From: AC-32 sp963717475
GTDB taxonomy: Bacteria; Actinomycetota; Thermoleophilia; Gaiellales; Gaiellaceae
Direction of reading: 5' to 3'
Assembly: GCA_963717475.1 (NCBI GenBank)
Contig: OY970337.1
Location: forward strand, 992,001-1,056,000
Length of the DNA stretch: 64,000 nucleotides
Part shown: piece by piece, positions 43,462-52,420 of the stretch
Numbering within the stretch: position 1 is the first letter of the stretch
Layout: each line of letters starts with the position of its first letter
Made by a program: the position numbers and the translations under genes
The notes under the pieces: model-generated
Told to the model about the DNA's origin: nothing
The model's database searches: none
The model's input: the letters and a program-made list of their open reading frames with translations, nothing else

Positions 43462-44404
43462 ACGACCAGCATCGCGTCGCCGAAGCTGTAGAAGCGGTAC
43501 CGCTCCTCGATGGCGAGGCGGTAGAGGCGCCGCGTCTCCTCGACACCCGCGAACGCCATCACGAGCGCGAGCAGCGTCGAGCGCGGCAGGTGGAAGTTCG
43601 TCAGGAGAGCGTTCACGCGCCGGAACTCGAATCCCGGCGTGACGAAGAGGTCGGTCCGCCCGGCTGAGAGGCCCATCCCGTGCGAGAGTCTCGAGCACGC
43701 GGACGGTCGTCGTGCCGACGGCAAGCACCCGCTCCGCTCCGCGGATCCGCTCCCACGCAGCGGGCACTACCTCATAGCGCTCACTGTGCAGCTCGTGCTC
43801 TGCGAGCGACTCGGCGGCGACCGGCCGAAAGGTGTCGAGGCCGACGTGCAGCGTGACCTTCTCCACCTCCAGCCGAGCGAGGACCTCCGGCGTGAAGTGC
43901 AGGCCCGCGGTCGGCGCGGCCGCCGAGCCCTCGTGCGCCGCGTAGACGGTCTGGTAGCGCTCCGGGTCGTCGAGCCGTTCGGTGATGTACGGCGGCAGCG
44001 GGGCCTCCCCGGACGGCTCGCCCTCCAGCCGGAGGCGCCAGCGGCCCTCGCCGAGCGGCTCGAGCAGCTCGACCGGACCGAGGCGCTGTCCTGGCTTGAG
44101 GCGGCGAGAGGGCCGGGCGAGCCCCTCCCAGATCCCATCCGCGCCGAGCCGTTCGAGCAGCAGCACCTCGGCCTCTCCCCCGCCCGGGCCGCCGCAGCCG
44201 CAGCCGCGCCGGAAGCACGCGAGTGTCGTTCACGACGGTCAGCGTCCCCTGAGCGAGCTCGTCCGGAAGCTCGTCGAACCGCCGGTGCCGGACGTCGCCG
44301 GTCGCACGCTCGTAGACGAGGAGCCGCGAGCGGTCGCGCCGCTCGAGCGGCCGCTGGGCGATCAGCTCGGGCGGGAGCTCGTAGTCCAGCTCCGAGATGT
44401 CCAT
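43458..44404 (-). CDS. queA: tRNA preQ1(34) S-adenosylmethionine ribosyltransferase-isomerase, frame broken twice
   Basis: ATG start 44404. It adds the ribosyl part of SAM to preQ1 to form epoxyqueuosine. N-terminal frame: YELPPELIAQRPLERRDRSRLLV and VVNDTRVLPARL (the first block shown from YELPPELIAQRPLERRDRSR). Middle frame: APTAGLHFTPEVL and HVGLDTFRPV. C-terminal frame: TDLFVTPGFEFRRVNALLTNFHLPRSTLL and YRFYSFGDAMLV. Removing one base at about 44176-44186 (in CCCCC/GGG) and one at about 43672-43674 (CCC) gives 314 aa. Both sites are C/G runs. Confidence 0.85.
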
Positions 44405-44431
44405 CCGACGCGAACGGTACCGTCGGCGCCC

Positions 44432-44884
44432 ATGACCGACGACGCGATCGACAGGGCTCGCAAGCGCCTCGAAGAGGCGGCCGAGGGCCGGCCCGACGCG
44501 GCCGCTGTCGACGCTGTCCTCGAGCGGGCGCGGGCCCAGGTCGAGGAGCTCGCCCAGGCGGCCGCTCAGATCGAGGCGACGCTGCCGGCGAAGATCGACG
44601 ACGCGCTTCAGGACGGCCTGCGCGAGCAGGTCAGGCCGGTCGGCCGCAACCTCGCCGAGATCCGCGGCCTCTCGAACCAGGTCATCCGCCGGCTCGAACG
44701 GATCGAGGGCGACCTCCTCGCCGAGCGGCACGCGCGTGTCGACGACCTCGCGCTCCTGGTCGACCTGATCACGTCCGGCTGGAAGGCAGTGGACGACCGG
44801 CTTGGCCTCCTGGAGAAGAGCCTGCAGACCGGTGAGGGCGCGATCGTCTACCGCATCGAAGAGCGGCGAGCAGCCGAGGGCTAG
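44432..44884 (+). CDS. Coiled-coil protein of unknown function
   Basis: 150 aa from ATG 44432, with no membrane segment. The sequence is dominated by heptads (VDAVLERARAQVEELAQAAAQIEA and VIRRLERIEGDLLAERHARVDDL). It diverges from queA by 27 bp and ends 4 nt into the convergent phosphoribosyltransferase gene. I do not recognise the family. Confidence 0.65.
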   Translation: MTDDAIDRARKRLEEAAEGRPDAAAVDAVLERARAQVEELAQAAAQIEATLPAKIDDALQDGLREQVRPVGRNLAEIRGLSNQVIRRLERIEGDLLAERHARVDDLALLVDLITSGWKAVDDRLGLLEKSLQTGEGAIVYRIEERRAAEG

Positions 44885-45786
44885 GTCAAGACCAAGATCA
44901 GAGCCGCCGTCGCGACCCAGAGGCAGACCGCGACGAGGATCGGCACATCCGTCAGCAGCACCTGCTCAGGCTCCTCACCGAGATCGTCGCGGTGCACGAG
45001 CAGCAGGTAGCGGAAGACGCCGAAGATCACGAACGGGATCGTCGCCATCAGCGCCTTCGAGTCGCGCGCGGTGAAGGTGTACAGCGAGTACGCGATCACG
45101 GTCGAGGCGGCGACGATCGTGACGAGCTGGTCGACGAGCTCGAGCGAGTAGCCCTCGAGCACAGGCCGCCCCGGAGTCTCGCGGGCGCCGACGAGCACGA
45201 GCTCCCCACGGCGCTTCGCCAGCGCGAGGAAGAGCGCGAGCAGGGCGGTGCAGAGGAGCAGCCAGGGCGAGATCCGCACGTGCACCGCGGCCGCGCCCGC
45301 CGTCGCGCGGATCACGAACAGCCCGCCGATAGCGAAGACGTCCAGCAACACGACGTGCTTGAGCCCGAAGCTGTAGCCGAGCTGGATCGCCGCGAACGCG
45401 ACGAGAAGGCCCAGCGACGCGAGGCCCAGCCACGCGCCCGCGCCGAGCGCCGCAGCAGCGAGTACCCCGGCGAGCGCGACCGCCAGGCCGGCCGGCAGCT
45501 CCCCGCGCGCAATCGGCCGCTGGCGCTTGACCGGATGGAGACGGTCGTGCTCCCGGTCGCGCAGGTCGTTGACGATGTAGGCCGCGCTCGAGAGCGCGCA
45601 GTAGGCCGCGAAGCACACGATGGCCTCCGCCCAGCGCGCGGCGTCGCCGAGCTTCGCCGCGAAGACGATCCCCGCGAAGACGAGCAGGTTCTTCGGCCAC
45701 TGCCGCGGCCGCATCGCCGCGAGCGCCGCAGCGGGCAGCGAGCGCCGGCGGGGCAGCTCGACCAGGCGTCGGGCGGGGACGGCCAT
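44881..45786 (-). CDS. Decaprenyl-phosphate phosphoribosyltransferase (UbiA superfamily)
   Basis: A 301-aa membrane protein with about nine helices. The start of the family, LAAMRPRQWPKNLLVFAGI, and the first Asp-rich motif NDLRDREHDRLHPVKRQRPIA (N73 to A93) match the enzymes that couple phosphoribosyl pyrophosphate to decaprenyl phosphate. The product leads to decaprenyl-phosphoryl-arabinose, the donor for cell-wall arabinan in mycobacteria; here the end use is unknown. The oxidoreductases that complete that pathway are not in the window. Another UbiA prenyltransferase role is less likely because of RPRQWPKN. Confidence 0.88.
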   Translation of the reverse strand: MAVPARRLVELPRRRSLPAAALAAMRPRQWPKNLLVFAGIVFAAKLGDAARWAEAIVCFAAYCALSSAAYIVNDLRDREHDRLHPVKRQRPIARGELPAGLAVALAGVLAAAALGAGAWLGLASLGLLVAFAAIQLGYSFGLKHVVLLDVFAIGGLFVIRATAGAAAVHVRISPWLLLCTALLALFLALAKRRGELVLVGARETPGRPVLEGYSLELVDQLVTIVAASTVIAYSLYTFTARDSKALMATIPFVIFGVFRYLLLVHRDDLGEEPEQVLLTDVPILVAVCLWVATAALILVLT

Positions 45787-45804
45787 TCGCCAGGATTCTG
45801 ACTG

Positions 45805-47178
45805 CTACTGAGGGCGCGTCGGGAGAACGAGCTCGAAGCGGCTGCCCTGGCCGAGCGTCGATTCGAGGGTGACGCGGCCGCCGAGCGCCCCCGCCAGCTC
45901 GTGGGCGATCGCGAGCCCGAGGCCCGTTCCACCTCCGTCGTGTGACCAGAACGGCCGGAAGATCCGTTCGCGCTCGGCCGGCGCGATCCCGGGGCCCGTG
46001 TCGCCGACCGTCACGTACACCCTCCCGTCCGTCGCGGCCAGCTCGAGCTCGATCCGCCCGCCGTCGGGCGTCCAGCGGAAGGCGTTCGAGAGCAGGTTCG
46101 AGATGATCTGGAGCACACGGTCGCCGTCCGAGACGATCACCGGCTTCGCCTCGACGGTTTGGCGGTAGTCGATCCCCCGCCGCCTGGCCTCCTCGCTGAA
46201 GGCGACGTAGGCCCGCTCGATCAGCCGCTCCATCTCGACCTCTTCGCGATGGACGGTGAAGCGGTGCGCGCCGAGCTTGGCCAGGTCGAGAACGTCGCCG
46301 ACGAGCCGTTCCAGCCGCTCGGCCTCGGCCGCGATCACCGTCAGCGACGCGATTCGCATCTCCTCGTCCGTGACGACCCCCTCGCGCAGCGCCTCGACGT
46401 GCCCACGGATCGCGGTGAGCGGCGTCCGGAGCTCGTGCGACACGCTCATCAGGAAGTTGCGCTCGAGCTGCTCCGCCTCGGCGAGACGCGCAGCCATGTC
46501 GCCGAAGCGGGTCGCGAGCTGGCCGATCTCGCCTCCGCCGGGGACCTTCGGCACCTCGATGTCGTAGCGGCCCGCGGCGATCTCGTCGGCGGCCTGCGAG
46601 AGGGCGAGCACGGGAGTGGTGATCCGCCGCGAGAGGTACCAGGCGAAGCCGCCCGCCACGGCGACCCCGGCGGCGAATGCGATCAGCAGTCGTTCGATCA
46701 GCGAAAGCCACTGCTGGTTGAGCACGGTCTCGCGCCGTGCGACGACGATCGTGCCGAACGTGCGCTTGCCGATGTTCAGCGGCCTCCCGGCCGCGAGCAG
46801 CGTCTGGTCACTCCCGGGGGGAGTGAACTCGAACCGGCGCAGCCGCTTCGGAAACGCCCGCGGGTTGGGGAGGATCCTCCGCGGAATGTCGCCGAAGCCG
46901 ACCTTTTCGCCGAAGAGCGGAACGCCGGCATAGAAGATTCGGTCGCCGGTCGCGAGCTCGGCCGTCTTCGCGGGAAGGATCTGTGCGCCCGCCCGCTGCG
47001 AGTAGACCTTCGTCAGGCCGACGGCCTCTCGCGCGACCTCCGAGTACGCCTGCGCCCGCGCCCGGTTCTGCGCGTAGCTGCGGAAGAGGCGGAGCGCGAT
47101 TGCGGCCGAGACGAGCCCGGCCACGACCACGCCGAGCAGGAAGAGCGCCGGGAGCTGGAACCGGAGCGAGCGCAGCAC
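45805..47178 (-). CDS. Sensor histidine kinase
   Basis: 457 aa. Two membrane segments (about 8-30 and about 165-187) flank an extracytoplasmic sensor. A HAMP linker follows (RRITTPVLALSQAADEIAAG), then the dimerisation box SVSHELRTPLTAIRGH with the phospho-His, and the ATPase with N box ISNLLSNAFRWTPDGG, G1 VGDTGPGIAPAE and G2 GGGTGLGLAIAHELAG. The regulator gene ends 18 nt upstream. The stimulus cannot be read from sequence. Confidence 0.95.
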   Translation of the reverse strand: MLRSLRFQLPALFLLGVVVAGLVSAAIALRLFRSYAQNRARAQAYSEVAREAVGLTKVYSQRAGAQILPAKTAELATGDRIFYAGVPLFGEKVGFGDIPRRILPNPRAFPKRLRRFEFTPPGSDQTLLAAGRPLNIGKRTFGTIVVARRETVLNQQWLSLIERLLIAFAAGVAVAGGFAWYLSRRITTPVLALSQAADEIAAGRYDIEVPKVPGGGEIGQLATRFGDMAARLAEAEQLERNFLMSVSHELRTPLTAIRGHVEALREGVVTDEEMRIASLTVIAAEAERLERLVGDVLDLAKLGAHRFTVHREEVEMERLIERAYVAFSEEARRRGIDYRQTVEAKPVIVSDGDRVLQIISNLLSNAFRWTPDGGRIELELAATDGRVYVTVGDTGPGIAPAERERIFRPFWSHDGGGTGLGLAIAHELAGALGGRVTLESTLGQGSRFELVLPTRPQ

Positions 47179-47196
47179 GGCGCGCTTTCCCCCGCC

Positions 47197-47904
47197 CTAC
47201 GCTTGGACGGCCGCGTCCCGCGGAGAGGCGACCTTGTAGCCGACTCCCCAGACGGTGACGATCGGCGAGGCCTCGCCGAGCTTGCGGCGAAGCTGGCGCA
47301 CGTGCACGTCGACGGTGCGCGTGTCGCCCGCGAAGGTGTAGCCCCAGACCCGCTCGAGCAGCTGGTCGCGCGTCAGGACGAGCCCGCGGTGGTCGAGCAG
47401 CTCCCACAGCAGATCGAACTCCTTGGGCGCGAGCTGCACCTCCGTGCCGGAGACGAGCACCTCGCGGCGGCCGACGTCGATCTCTAGGTCGCCGTGCTTG
47501 ATCTGCTTCGTCTGCGCTTCGCGCCGCTCCGGGACGCTGCGCCGCAGGACCGACTTCACGCGGGCGACGAGCTCCCGCGGGTTGAACGGCTTCGTCAGGT
47601 AGTCGTCCGCCCCGACCTCGAGCCCGATGATCTTGTCGACGTCCTCGTCGCGCGCCGTGAGCATCAGGATCGGCACGTCGGACGTCTGGCGGATGCGGCG
47701 GCAGACCTCGAGGCCGTCGACGTCCGGAAGCATCAGGTCGAGCACGATCAAGCTCGGCTTTTCGGCGGCGACGCGCTCGAGCGCCTCTCGGCCCGTGCCG
47801 GCGGTCTGGATTCGGTAGCCGGCGTTCTTCAGGTAGAGGGCGACGAACGAAGCGATCGAGGTCTCGTCCTCGACCACCAACACCGTCTGACCCTGGCTTG
47901 CCAT
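47197..47904 (-). CDS. OmpR/PhoB-type response regulator
   Basis: A 235-aa protein with an intact receiver: acidic pocket VVEDE, phosphoacceptor Asp56 (IVLDLMLPD), Thr in MLTAR and Lys in LTKPF. A winged-helix effector spans about 130-230 (LAPKEFDLLWELL, VDVHVRQLRRKLG, VTVWGVGYKV). It precedes the kinase gene by 18 nt and is its likely partner. Compare the regulator at 34057, where the same residues are lost. Confidence 0.95.
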   Translation of the reverse strand: MASQGQTVLVVEDETSIASFVALYLKNAGYRIQTAGTGREALERVAAEKPSLIVLDLMLPDVDGLEVCRRIRQTSDVPILMLTARDEDVDKIIGLEVGADDYLTKPFNPRELVARVKSVLRRSVPERREAQTKQIKHGDLEIDVGRREVLVSGTEVQLAPKEFDLLWELLDHRGLVLTRDQLLERVWGYTFAGDTRTVDVHVRQLRRKLGEASPIVTVWGVGYKVASPRDAAVQA

Positions 47905-47929
47905 GTGCTCAGGATGCCAGAGGCTGCGG

Positions 47930-48412
47930 TCAGTTCCGCAGGCTGGTCGTTCCCAGCGGGTACGTCGTCGGGTCGATCGGGATCGACTGGTAGGGCCCGC
48001 TGTCGAACGACATCACGCCCGTCGGAGTCGTCCCGTCGCCCGCGCCGTCGAGGTTGACGGAGCCGCGGCCGACCGCCGAGAGAAAGGTGCCGGTGCCCTT
48101 CGTGGTGACGTTGTAGCGACCGTCGAGCGCCCGGAACGAGAGCTTCCGGCCGGTGCACACACTCGTCGCGGCGTCGATCACCCGCAGCCGGCAGTGCCGG
48201 AACCTCGGCGACTGGCCGTCCGAGAGCGCGAGGTCGCGGATCCGGACGGAGCCGTTCGCGAGGCTGCCGATCGCGGTTCCGCGCAGCTTGAGTACGATCT
48301 TGCCCTTGCCGCGCTTGACGGAGAGCGTCCCGTCGGAATGTGTGGCAGCCGAGAGCACGGTCGGAGTAGCGAGGACGCCGACCGCCGCGAGAAGGAGAAG
48401 CAAACGGCTCAT
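47930..48412 (-). CDS. Secreted beta-rich protein of unknown function
   Basis: 160 aa from ATG 48412 (MSRLLLLLAAVGVLATPTVLSA), a clear signal peptide with cleavage near residue 25. The mature part is rich in short beta repeats (GTLSVKRGKGKIVLKLRG, GSVRIRDLALSDG) and has two cysteines (FRHCRLRV and SVCTGRK) that could pair. No family is recognised. It is divergent from the gene at 48495 across 82 bp and follows the two-component pair on the same strand, so it may be a target or a co-transcribed gene. Confidence 0.65.
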   Translation of the reverse strand: MSRLLLLLAAVGVLATPTVLSAATHSDGTLSVKRGKGKIVLKLRGTAIGSLANGSVRIRDLALSDGQSPRFRHCRLRVIDAATSVCTGRKLSFRALDGRYNVTTKGTGTFLSAVGRGSVNLDGAGDGTTPTGVMSFDSGPYQSIPIDPTTYPLGTTSLRN

Positions 48413-48494
48413 TGCGGAGCAAAGTATCCGCGGTCGGGGTGTGTTGGGCATAAACGGGTTGTTAGGAATCCGTAAAGCCCGCCACAATCGGAAC

Positions 48495-50096
48495 ATGCGC
48501 CGTCTTCTGCCCGCCCTCCCCCTGCTCGCCGCGCTCGTCGCGGCAGGCTCGGCGCCTGCGTCGGGATCGCCGCCGCGGCTGCTCGGGCTCGGCGTGTCGA
48601 ACGGCGGCCACCCGTTCGCAGGCGATTCGCGCGAGCTCGCGACTGTCAGCCCGAACGGCGACCGGCTCCGCGACCACGCGTACTTCCGCTTCCGCCTCAA
48701 CCGCCCGGCGATCGTCGAGACCCAGGTGGTCGCGACGGACGAGGTGCGGCGCCCCGCAAAGATCGTCTGGAGCGTGCGGCAGCGCCTGAAGGCCGGGCCC
48801 CACGTCGTCGAGTGGCGGCCGAAGCGCTCGATCGCGGCGCGGACGTATCTGGCCCGCTTCGTGGTCAGGGGCCTTCACGGCGGCAAACGCGTCTACGGGT
48901 TCGAGCCGCCGCGCGCAGGCCGCCTGACGAGCGGGCTCGTCGTGCGGATCCTCGGGATCGAGGCGTCGCTGCCGCAGCGGAGCTATCCGCAGGGTGGTCC
49001 GGCGACCATCTCGATCTCGACCGACAGCCCGGCGATCCGCCTGCAGGTGTTCGCATACGCGGGCAGCGGGACGCGCGACGCGAACACGAACGCGGTCGCG
49101 ATCACGCCCGCGGTTCGCCTCAGCTGGAGCAAGAACCGGAACGCCCCGCATCTGGTCGAGGTCGGCCGCGACGGGACCTGGGCGAGCGGCCTCTACTTCC
49201 TGCGCGCGACCACGAACGACGGGCACGTCGCCTACGCGCCGCTGATCCTGCGGCCCCGGCGGCTGGGTGAGCATCGCGTCGCGGTCGTGCTCCCGACGAA
49301 CACCTGGCAGGCCTACAACTTCCGGGACGGAGACGGCGACGGCTGGGGCGACTCCTGGTACATCGGGGGCGCCACGCGCCGGATCGACCTGCGCCGGCCC
49401 TACGTCGAGCCGGGACTGCCGTACCGCTTCCACGACTGGAGCGCGACGATCGCGACGTGGCTGAAGCAGACGGGCAAGCAGGTCGACTACCTCTCGGACG
49501 ACGACCTGGAGGCGATCGCTTCCGGAGACGACCTCCGGCGCGCCTACGACCTCGTCGTCTTCGCCGGCCACGAGGAGTACGTGACGCAGCACATGTACGA
49601 CGTCACCCAGCGCTACCGCGACCTCGGGGGCAACCTGATGTTCCTCTCCGCGAACAACTTCTTCTGGAAGATCACGCGTAGAGGGCAGGTGCTCACGCGG
49701 GTGCAGATGTGGCGCAAGCTCGGCCGGCCCGAGGCCGGCCTGGTCGGAGTCCAGTGGGCCGCGGGAAACCAGGGCCAGGGCGAGAAGCCCTACGTCGTCG
49801 ACGGCGACGGCTTCTCGAAAGCGGGCTGGGCATTCAGCGGCACCGGTCTCGTCCCCGGCTCGTCCTTCGGAGGCTCAGGTGTCGAGATCGACGCGCGGGC
49901 GGCGAGCTCGCCGGCGAGCACGATCGTTCTCGCGCGCATTCCCGGCGCGATCGGCGCACACGACGCGGAGATGACGGTCTATCCGGCGAGCAGGCCGCAG
50001 GTGTTCGCCGCGGGCACGCTCGACTTCACTGCCTCGCTCGGCTCACCAGCGGTCGCGCAGATCCTCGAGAACGTCTGGCGCAGGCTGGCGCCCTAG
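48495..50096 (+). CDS. Secreted N,N-dimethylformamidase beta-like protein
   Basis: 533 aa with a signal peptide (residues 1-23). The C-terminal 330 residues resemble the large-subunit domain of N,N-dimethylformamidase: VVLPTNTWQAYNFRDGDGDG, YRFHDWSATIATWLKQTG, YDLVVFAGHEEYVTQHMYD, GGNLMFLSANNFFW and GVQWAAGN. The first 200 residues are Ig-like or beta-sandwich repeats. Members of this broad family are mostly uncharacterised, and a DMF substrate should not be assumed. The catalytic state is not clear from sequence. Confidence 0.72.
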   Translation: MRRLLPALPLLAALVAAGSAPASGSPPRLLGLGVSNGGHPFAGDSRELATVSPNGDRLRDHAYFRFRLNRPAIVETQVVATDEVRRPAKIVWSVRQRLKAGPHVVEWRPKRSIAARTYLARFVVRGLHGGKRVYGFEPPRAGRLTSGLVVRILGIEASLPQRSYPQGGPATISISTDSPAIRLQVFAYAGSGTRDANTNAVAITPAVRLSWSKNRNAPHLVEVGRDGTWASGLYFLRATTNDGHVAYAPLILRPRRLGEHRVAVVLPTNTWQAYNFRDGDGDGWGDSWYIGGATRRIDLRRPYVEPGLPYRFHDWSATIATWLKQTGKQVDYLSDDDLEAIASGDDLRRAYDLVVFAGHEEYVTQHMYDVTQRYRDLGGNLMFLSANNFFWKITRRGQVLTRVQMWRKLGRPEAGLVGVQWAAGNQGQGEKPYVVDGDGFSKAGWAFSGTGLVPGSSFGGSGVEIDARAASSPASTIVLARIPGAIGAHDAEMTVYPASRPQVFAAGTLDFTASLGSPAVAQILENVWRRLAP

Positions 50097-50168
50097 GAGC
50101 CTTTGACGAAACCCTGACTGTGCCGTCGGGCCGCGCTGTCCGCCCCGAGGCGGCGTCCTCAGTCGGCC

Positions 50169-50187
50169 CAATAGCTATCCACTATTG
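50169..50187. other. Small inverted repeat in a 161-bp intergenic gap
   Basis: CAATAG (50169-50174) and CTATTG (50182-50187) are exact complements around a 7-nt loop, in a locally AT-richer patch between two convergent genes. There is no T-tract, so it is at best a weak 3'-end hairpin. Confidence 0.25.
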
Positions 50188-50257
50188 AGCCTCCCTGCGT
50201 CCTTGCCTCGGAACGGCCATCGCACCCCGACGACGAGCAAGGTTCCGCCAAAGACTC

Positions 50258-51112
50258 CTATTCGTAGTCGTAGAAGCCGCGTCCGGTCTTGCGGCCGAGC
50301 TGGCCGGCTTCCTGCATCTCGAGCAGCCGCTGAGGCGGGGCCATCCGAGCCTCGCCGAGCGCCCCGTGGAGGGCTTCCGACGCGTGGACGTGGACGTCGA
50401 CGCCGATCAGGTCGATCAGGGCGCAGGGCCCGATCGGCCAGTTCGCGCCGAAGCGCATCGCGCGGTCGACGTCCTCCGGGGCCACGCGCGCCTCGTCGAG
50501 GACGCGCACGCAGTCGTTCAGCAGCGGGATCAGGATCCGGTTGACGATGAAGCCCGGTGTGTCGTTGCAGGCGACGGGCTCCTTGCCGATCTTCTGAGCG
50601 AACGCGTAGGCGGTGTCGAAGATCGCGTCGCTCGTGTGGACGGTGCGGATCACTTCCACGAGCGGCAGGACCGGCGCCGGGTTGAAGAAGTGCATGCCGA
50701 CGACCCGTTCGGGGCGCCGCGTCGCCTCCGCGATCTGGGTGACGGAGAGCGCGGACGTGTTCGTCGCGAGGATCGCGTCCTCGGCGACGATCCCGTCGAG
50801 CTGGGAGAAGAGCTCGCGCTTGACGTCGAGGTCCTCGAAGGCGGCCTCGATCACGAGCTCGCAGCCGGCGAGGTCCTGGAGCTCGGTGACGAGTGTGAGG
50901 CGGCCGAGCGCGGCGTCCTTGTCCGCCTGGGTCAGGCGCTCCTTCTCGACGCCGCGGGTGAGGTAGTGGTCGATCCGCGCACGGGCCTGCTCGCCGAGCT
51001 CCGGCTCGACCTCGCGACCGACGACCTCGAGGCCCGCCTGCAGGCAGACCTGCGCGATCCCCGAGCCCATCGTCCCGAGCCCGACCACCCCGACGCGCGA
51101 GATCTCCGCCAC
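50258..51112 (-). CDS. 3-hydroxyacyl-CoA (3-hydroxybutyryl-CoA) dehydrogenase
   Basis: 284 aa from GTG 51112. NAD-binding motif GLGTMGSG at 11-18, CELVIEAAFEDLDVKRELF, LATNTSALSVTQIA, the catalytic His in GMHFFNPAPVLPLVEVI and NDTPGFIVNRIL. Single-function size as in Hbd/FadB2, without an enoyl-CoA hydratase domain. The thiolase gene lies 162 bp upstream on the same strand, so the pair can interconvert acetoacetyl-CoA and 3-hydroxybutyryl-CoA or complete beta-oxidation. Confidence 0.94.
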   Translation of the reverse strand: MAEISRVGVVGLGTMGSGIAQVCLQAGLEVVGREVEPELGEQARARIDHYLTRGVEKERLTQADKDAALGRLTLVTELQDLAGCELVIEAAFEDLDVKRELFSQLDGIVAEDAILATNTSALSVTQIAEATRRPERVVGMHFFNPAPVLPLVEVIRTVHTSDAIFDTAYAFAQKIGKEPVACNDTPGFIVNRILIPLLNDCVRVLDEARVAPEDVDRAMRFGANWPIGPCALIDLIGVDVHVHASEALHGALGEARMAPPQRLLEMQEAGQLGRKTGRGFYDYE

Positions 51113-51158
51113 GGCGCGCGATCCTAGTTGCTCGCGCGCCGCCGCGAGACGAGCATTC

Positions 51159-51200
51159 CCCCACCCGGGTGGGGTTGACTGCCCGCCACCCTCGTGGGTG
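51159..51200. promoter_or_regulatory. Two palindromes upstream of the hydroxyacyl-CoA dehydrogenase gene
   Basis: CCCCACCCGGGTGGGG (51159-51174) is a perfect 16-bp palindrome. Twelve bases on, CACCC (51187-51191) and GGGTG (51196-51200) form a second one with the same core, CACCC/GGGTG. They lie 47-88 bp upstream of the GTG at 51112. The shared core suggests two operator sites for one regulator. A terminator for the upstream thiolase is less likely, since no T-tract follows on the minus strand. Confidence 0.45.
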
Positions 51201-51274
51201 ACGCTACCGGCGAAAGCGTCGCGTGTCTGTGACGGCTTCGTGCCGAAAGGGTGAATCTTTCGCCCCGGCCCAGG

Positions 51275-52420
51275 CTAGAGGCGCTCGATCACAGCCGCTA
51301 TCGCCTGGCCGAAGCCGATGCACATCGTCGCGAGGCCGTAGCGCGCGTCCCGCCGCTCGAGCTCGTTCAATAGCGTCGCCGTGATGCGCGCCCCGGTCGC
51401 GCCGAGCGGGTGCCCGAGCGAGATCCCGCCGCCGTTCGGGTTCACGTCCGCCGCTCGCTCCTCGAGGCCGGCGTCCCGCAGGAACTGCAGCGCGACCGAC
51501 GCGAAGGCCTCGTTGACCTCGATCGCGGCAATGTCGTCCCAGCCGAGCCCGGCCCGCGCCAGCGCGCGCTCCGACGCCTGCGGGTTGCCGTGCAGCATCA
51601 GCCGCGGATCGACCCCCGCCAGCCCGAACGACACGAACCGGGCCCGCGGCTCCAATCCCAACCGCGAGCAGGCGGCCTCGCTCGCCACCAGCACGGCGGC
51701 GGCCCCGTCGCAGATCTGGCTCGAGTTCCCGGCGGTCACCTTTCCCTCCGGCAGGAAGGCAGGCGCGAGCGCGGCCAGCGCCTCGGGGGACGTGTCCTCC
51801 CGCGGGGTCTCGTCGACGGCGAACAGGAGCCCGGCATGAGGGTTCGAGACCTCCACCGGAACGATCTCGCGCTCGAACCGGCCCTCGTCGATCGCCGCGA
51901 GCGCGCGACGGTGCGACTCGTACGAATACGCGTCCAGCTCCTCGCGCGAGAGCCCCCACTGCTCGGCGATCAGCTCGGCCGAGATCCCCTGCGGCACGAT
52001 CTCCCAGCGCTCGAGCAGCTTGTCCGAGATGTCGCCCCCGCTCGAGCCCATCGGCACGCGCGACATCGACTCGACGCCAGCCGAGACGACGAGATCCAGT
52101 TGGCCCGCCGACACCGCCGCCGCCGCGTTGAAGTTCGCCTGCATCGACGAACCGCACTGGCGGTCGATCGTCGTCCCAGGCACGGTCTCCGGCCAACCCG
52201 CGACCAGAGGCGCCATCCGCCCGATGTTCCATCCCTGCTCGCCGACCTGCGAGACGCAGCCCATCTGGACGTCCTCGACCTCGGCTGGATCGAGCCCGCT
52301 GCGCTCTACGAGACCGTTCAGCACCTGCCCGGCAAGCTCGTCCGCGCGGAGGGACGCGAGGGTGCCGTTCCGCTTCCCGATCGGCGAGCGGACGGCATCG
52401 ACGATCAGGGCTTCATGCAT
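51275..52420 (-). CDS. Acetyl-CoA acetyltransferase (thiolase)
   Basis: 381 aa. The acylated cysteine is C89 in TTIDRQCGSSMQA; H337 is in GGGISLGHPLGATGAR and C367 in ATMCIGFGQAIA. All three catalytic residues are thus present. It condenses two acetyl-CoA or cleaves 3-ketoacyl-CoA. Its start overlaps the end of the cyclase gene by 8 nt. Confidence 0.96.
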   Translation of the reverse strand: MHEALIVDAVRSPIGKRNGTLASLRADELAGQVLNGLVERSGLDPAEVEDVQMGCVSQVGEQGWNIGRMAPLVAGWPETVPGTTIDRQCGSSMQANFNAAAAVSAGQLDLVVSAGVESMSRVPMGSSGGDISDKLLERWEIVPQGISAELIAEQWGLSREELDAYSYESHRRALAAIDEGRFEREIVPVEVSNPHAGLLFAVDETPREDTSPEALAALAPAFLPEGKVTAGNSSQICDGAAAVLVASEAACSRLGLEPRARFVSFGLAGVDPRLMLHGNPQASERALARAGLGWDDIAAIEVNEAFASVALQFLRDAGLEERAADVNPNGGGISLGHPLGATGARITATLLNELERRDARYGLATMCIGFGQAIAAVIERL

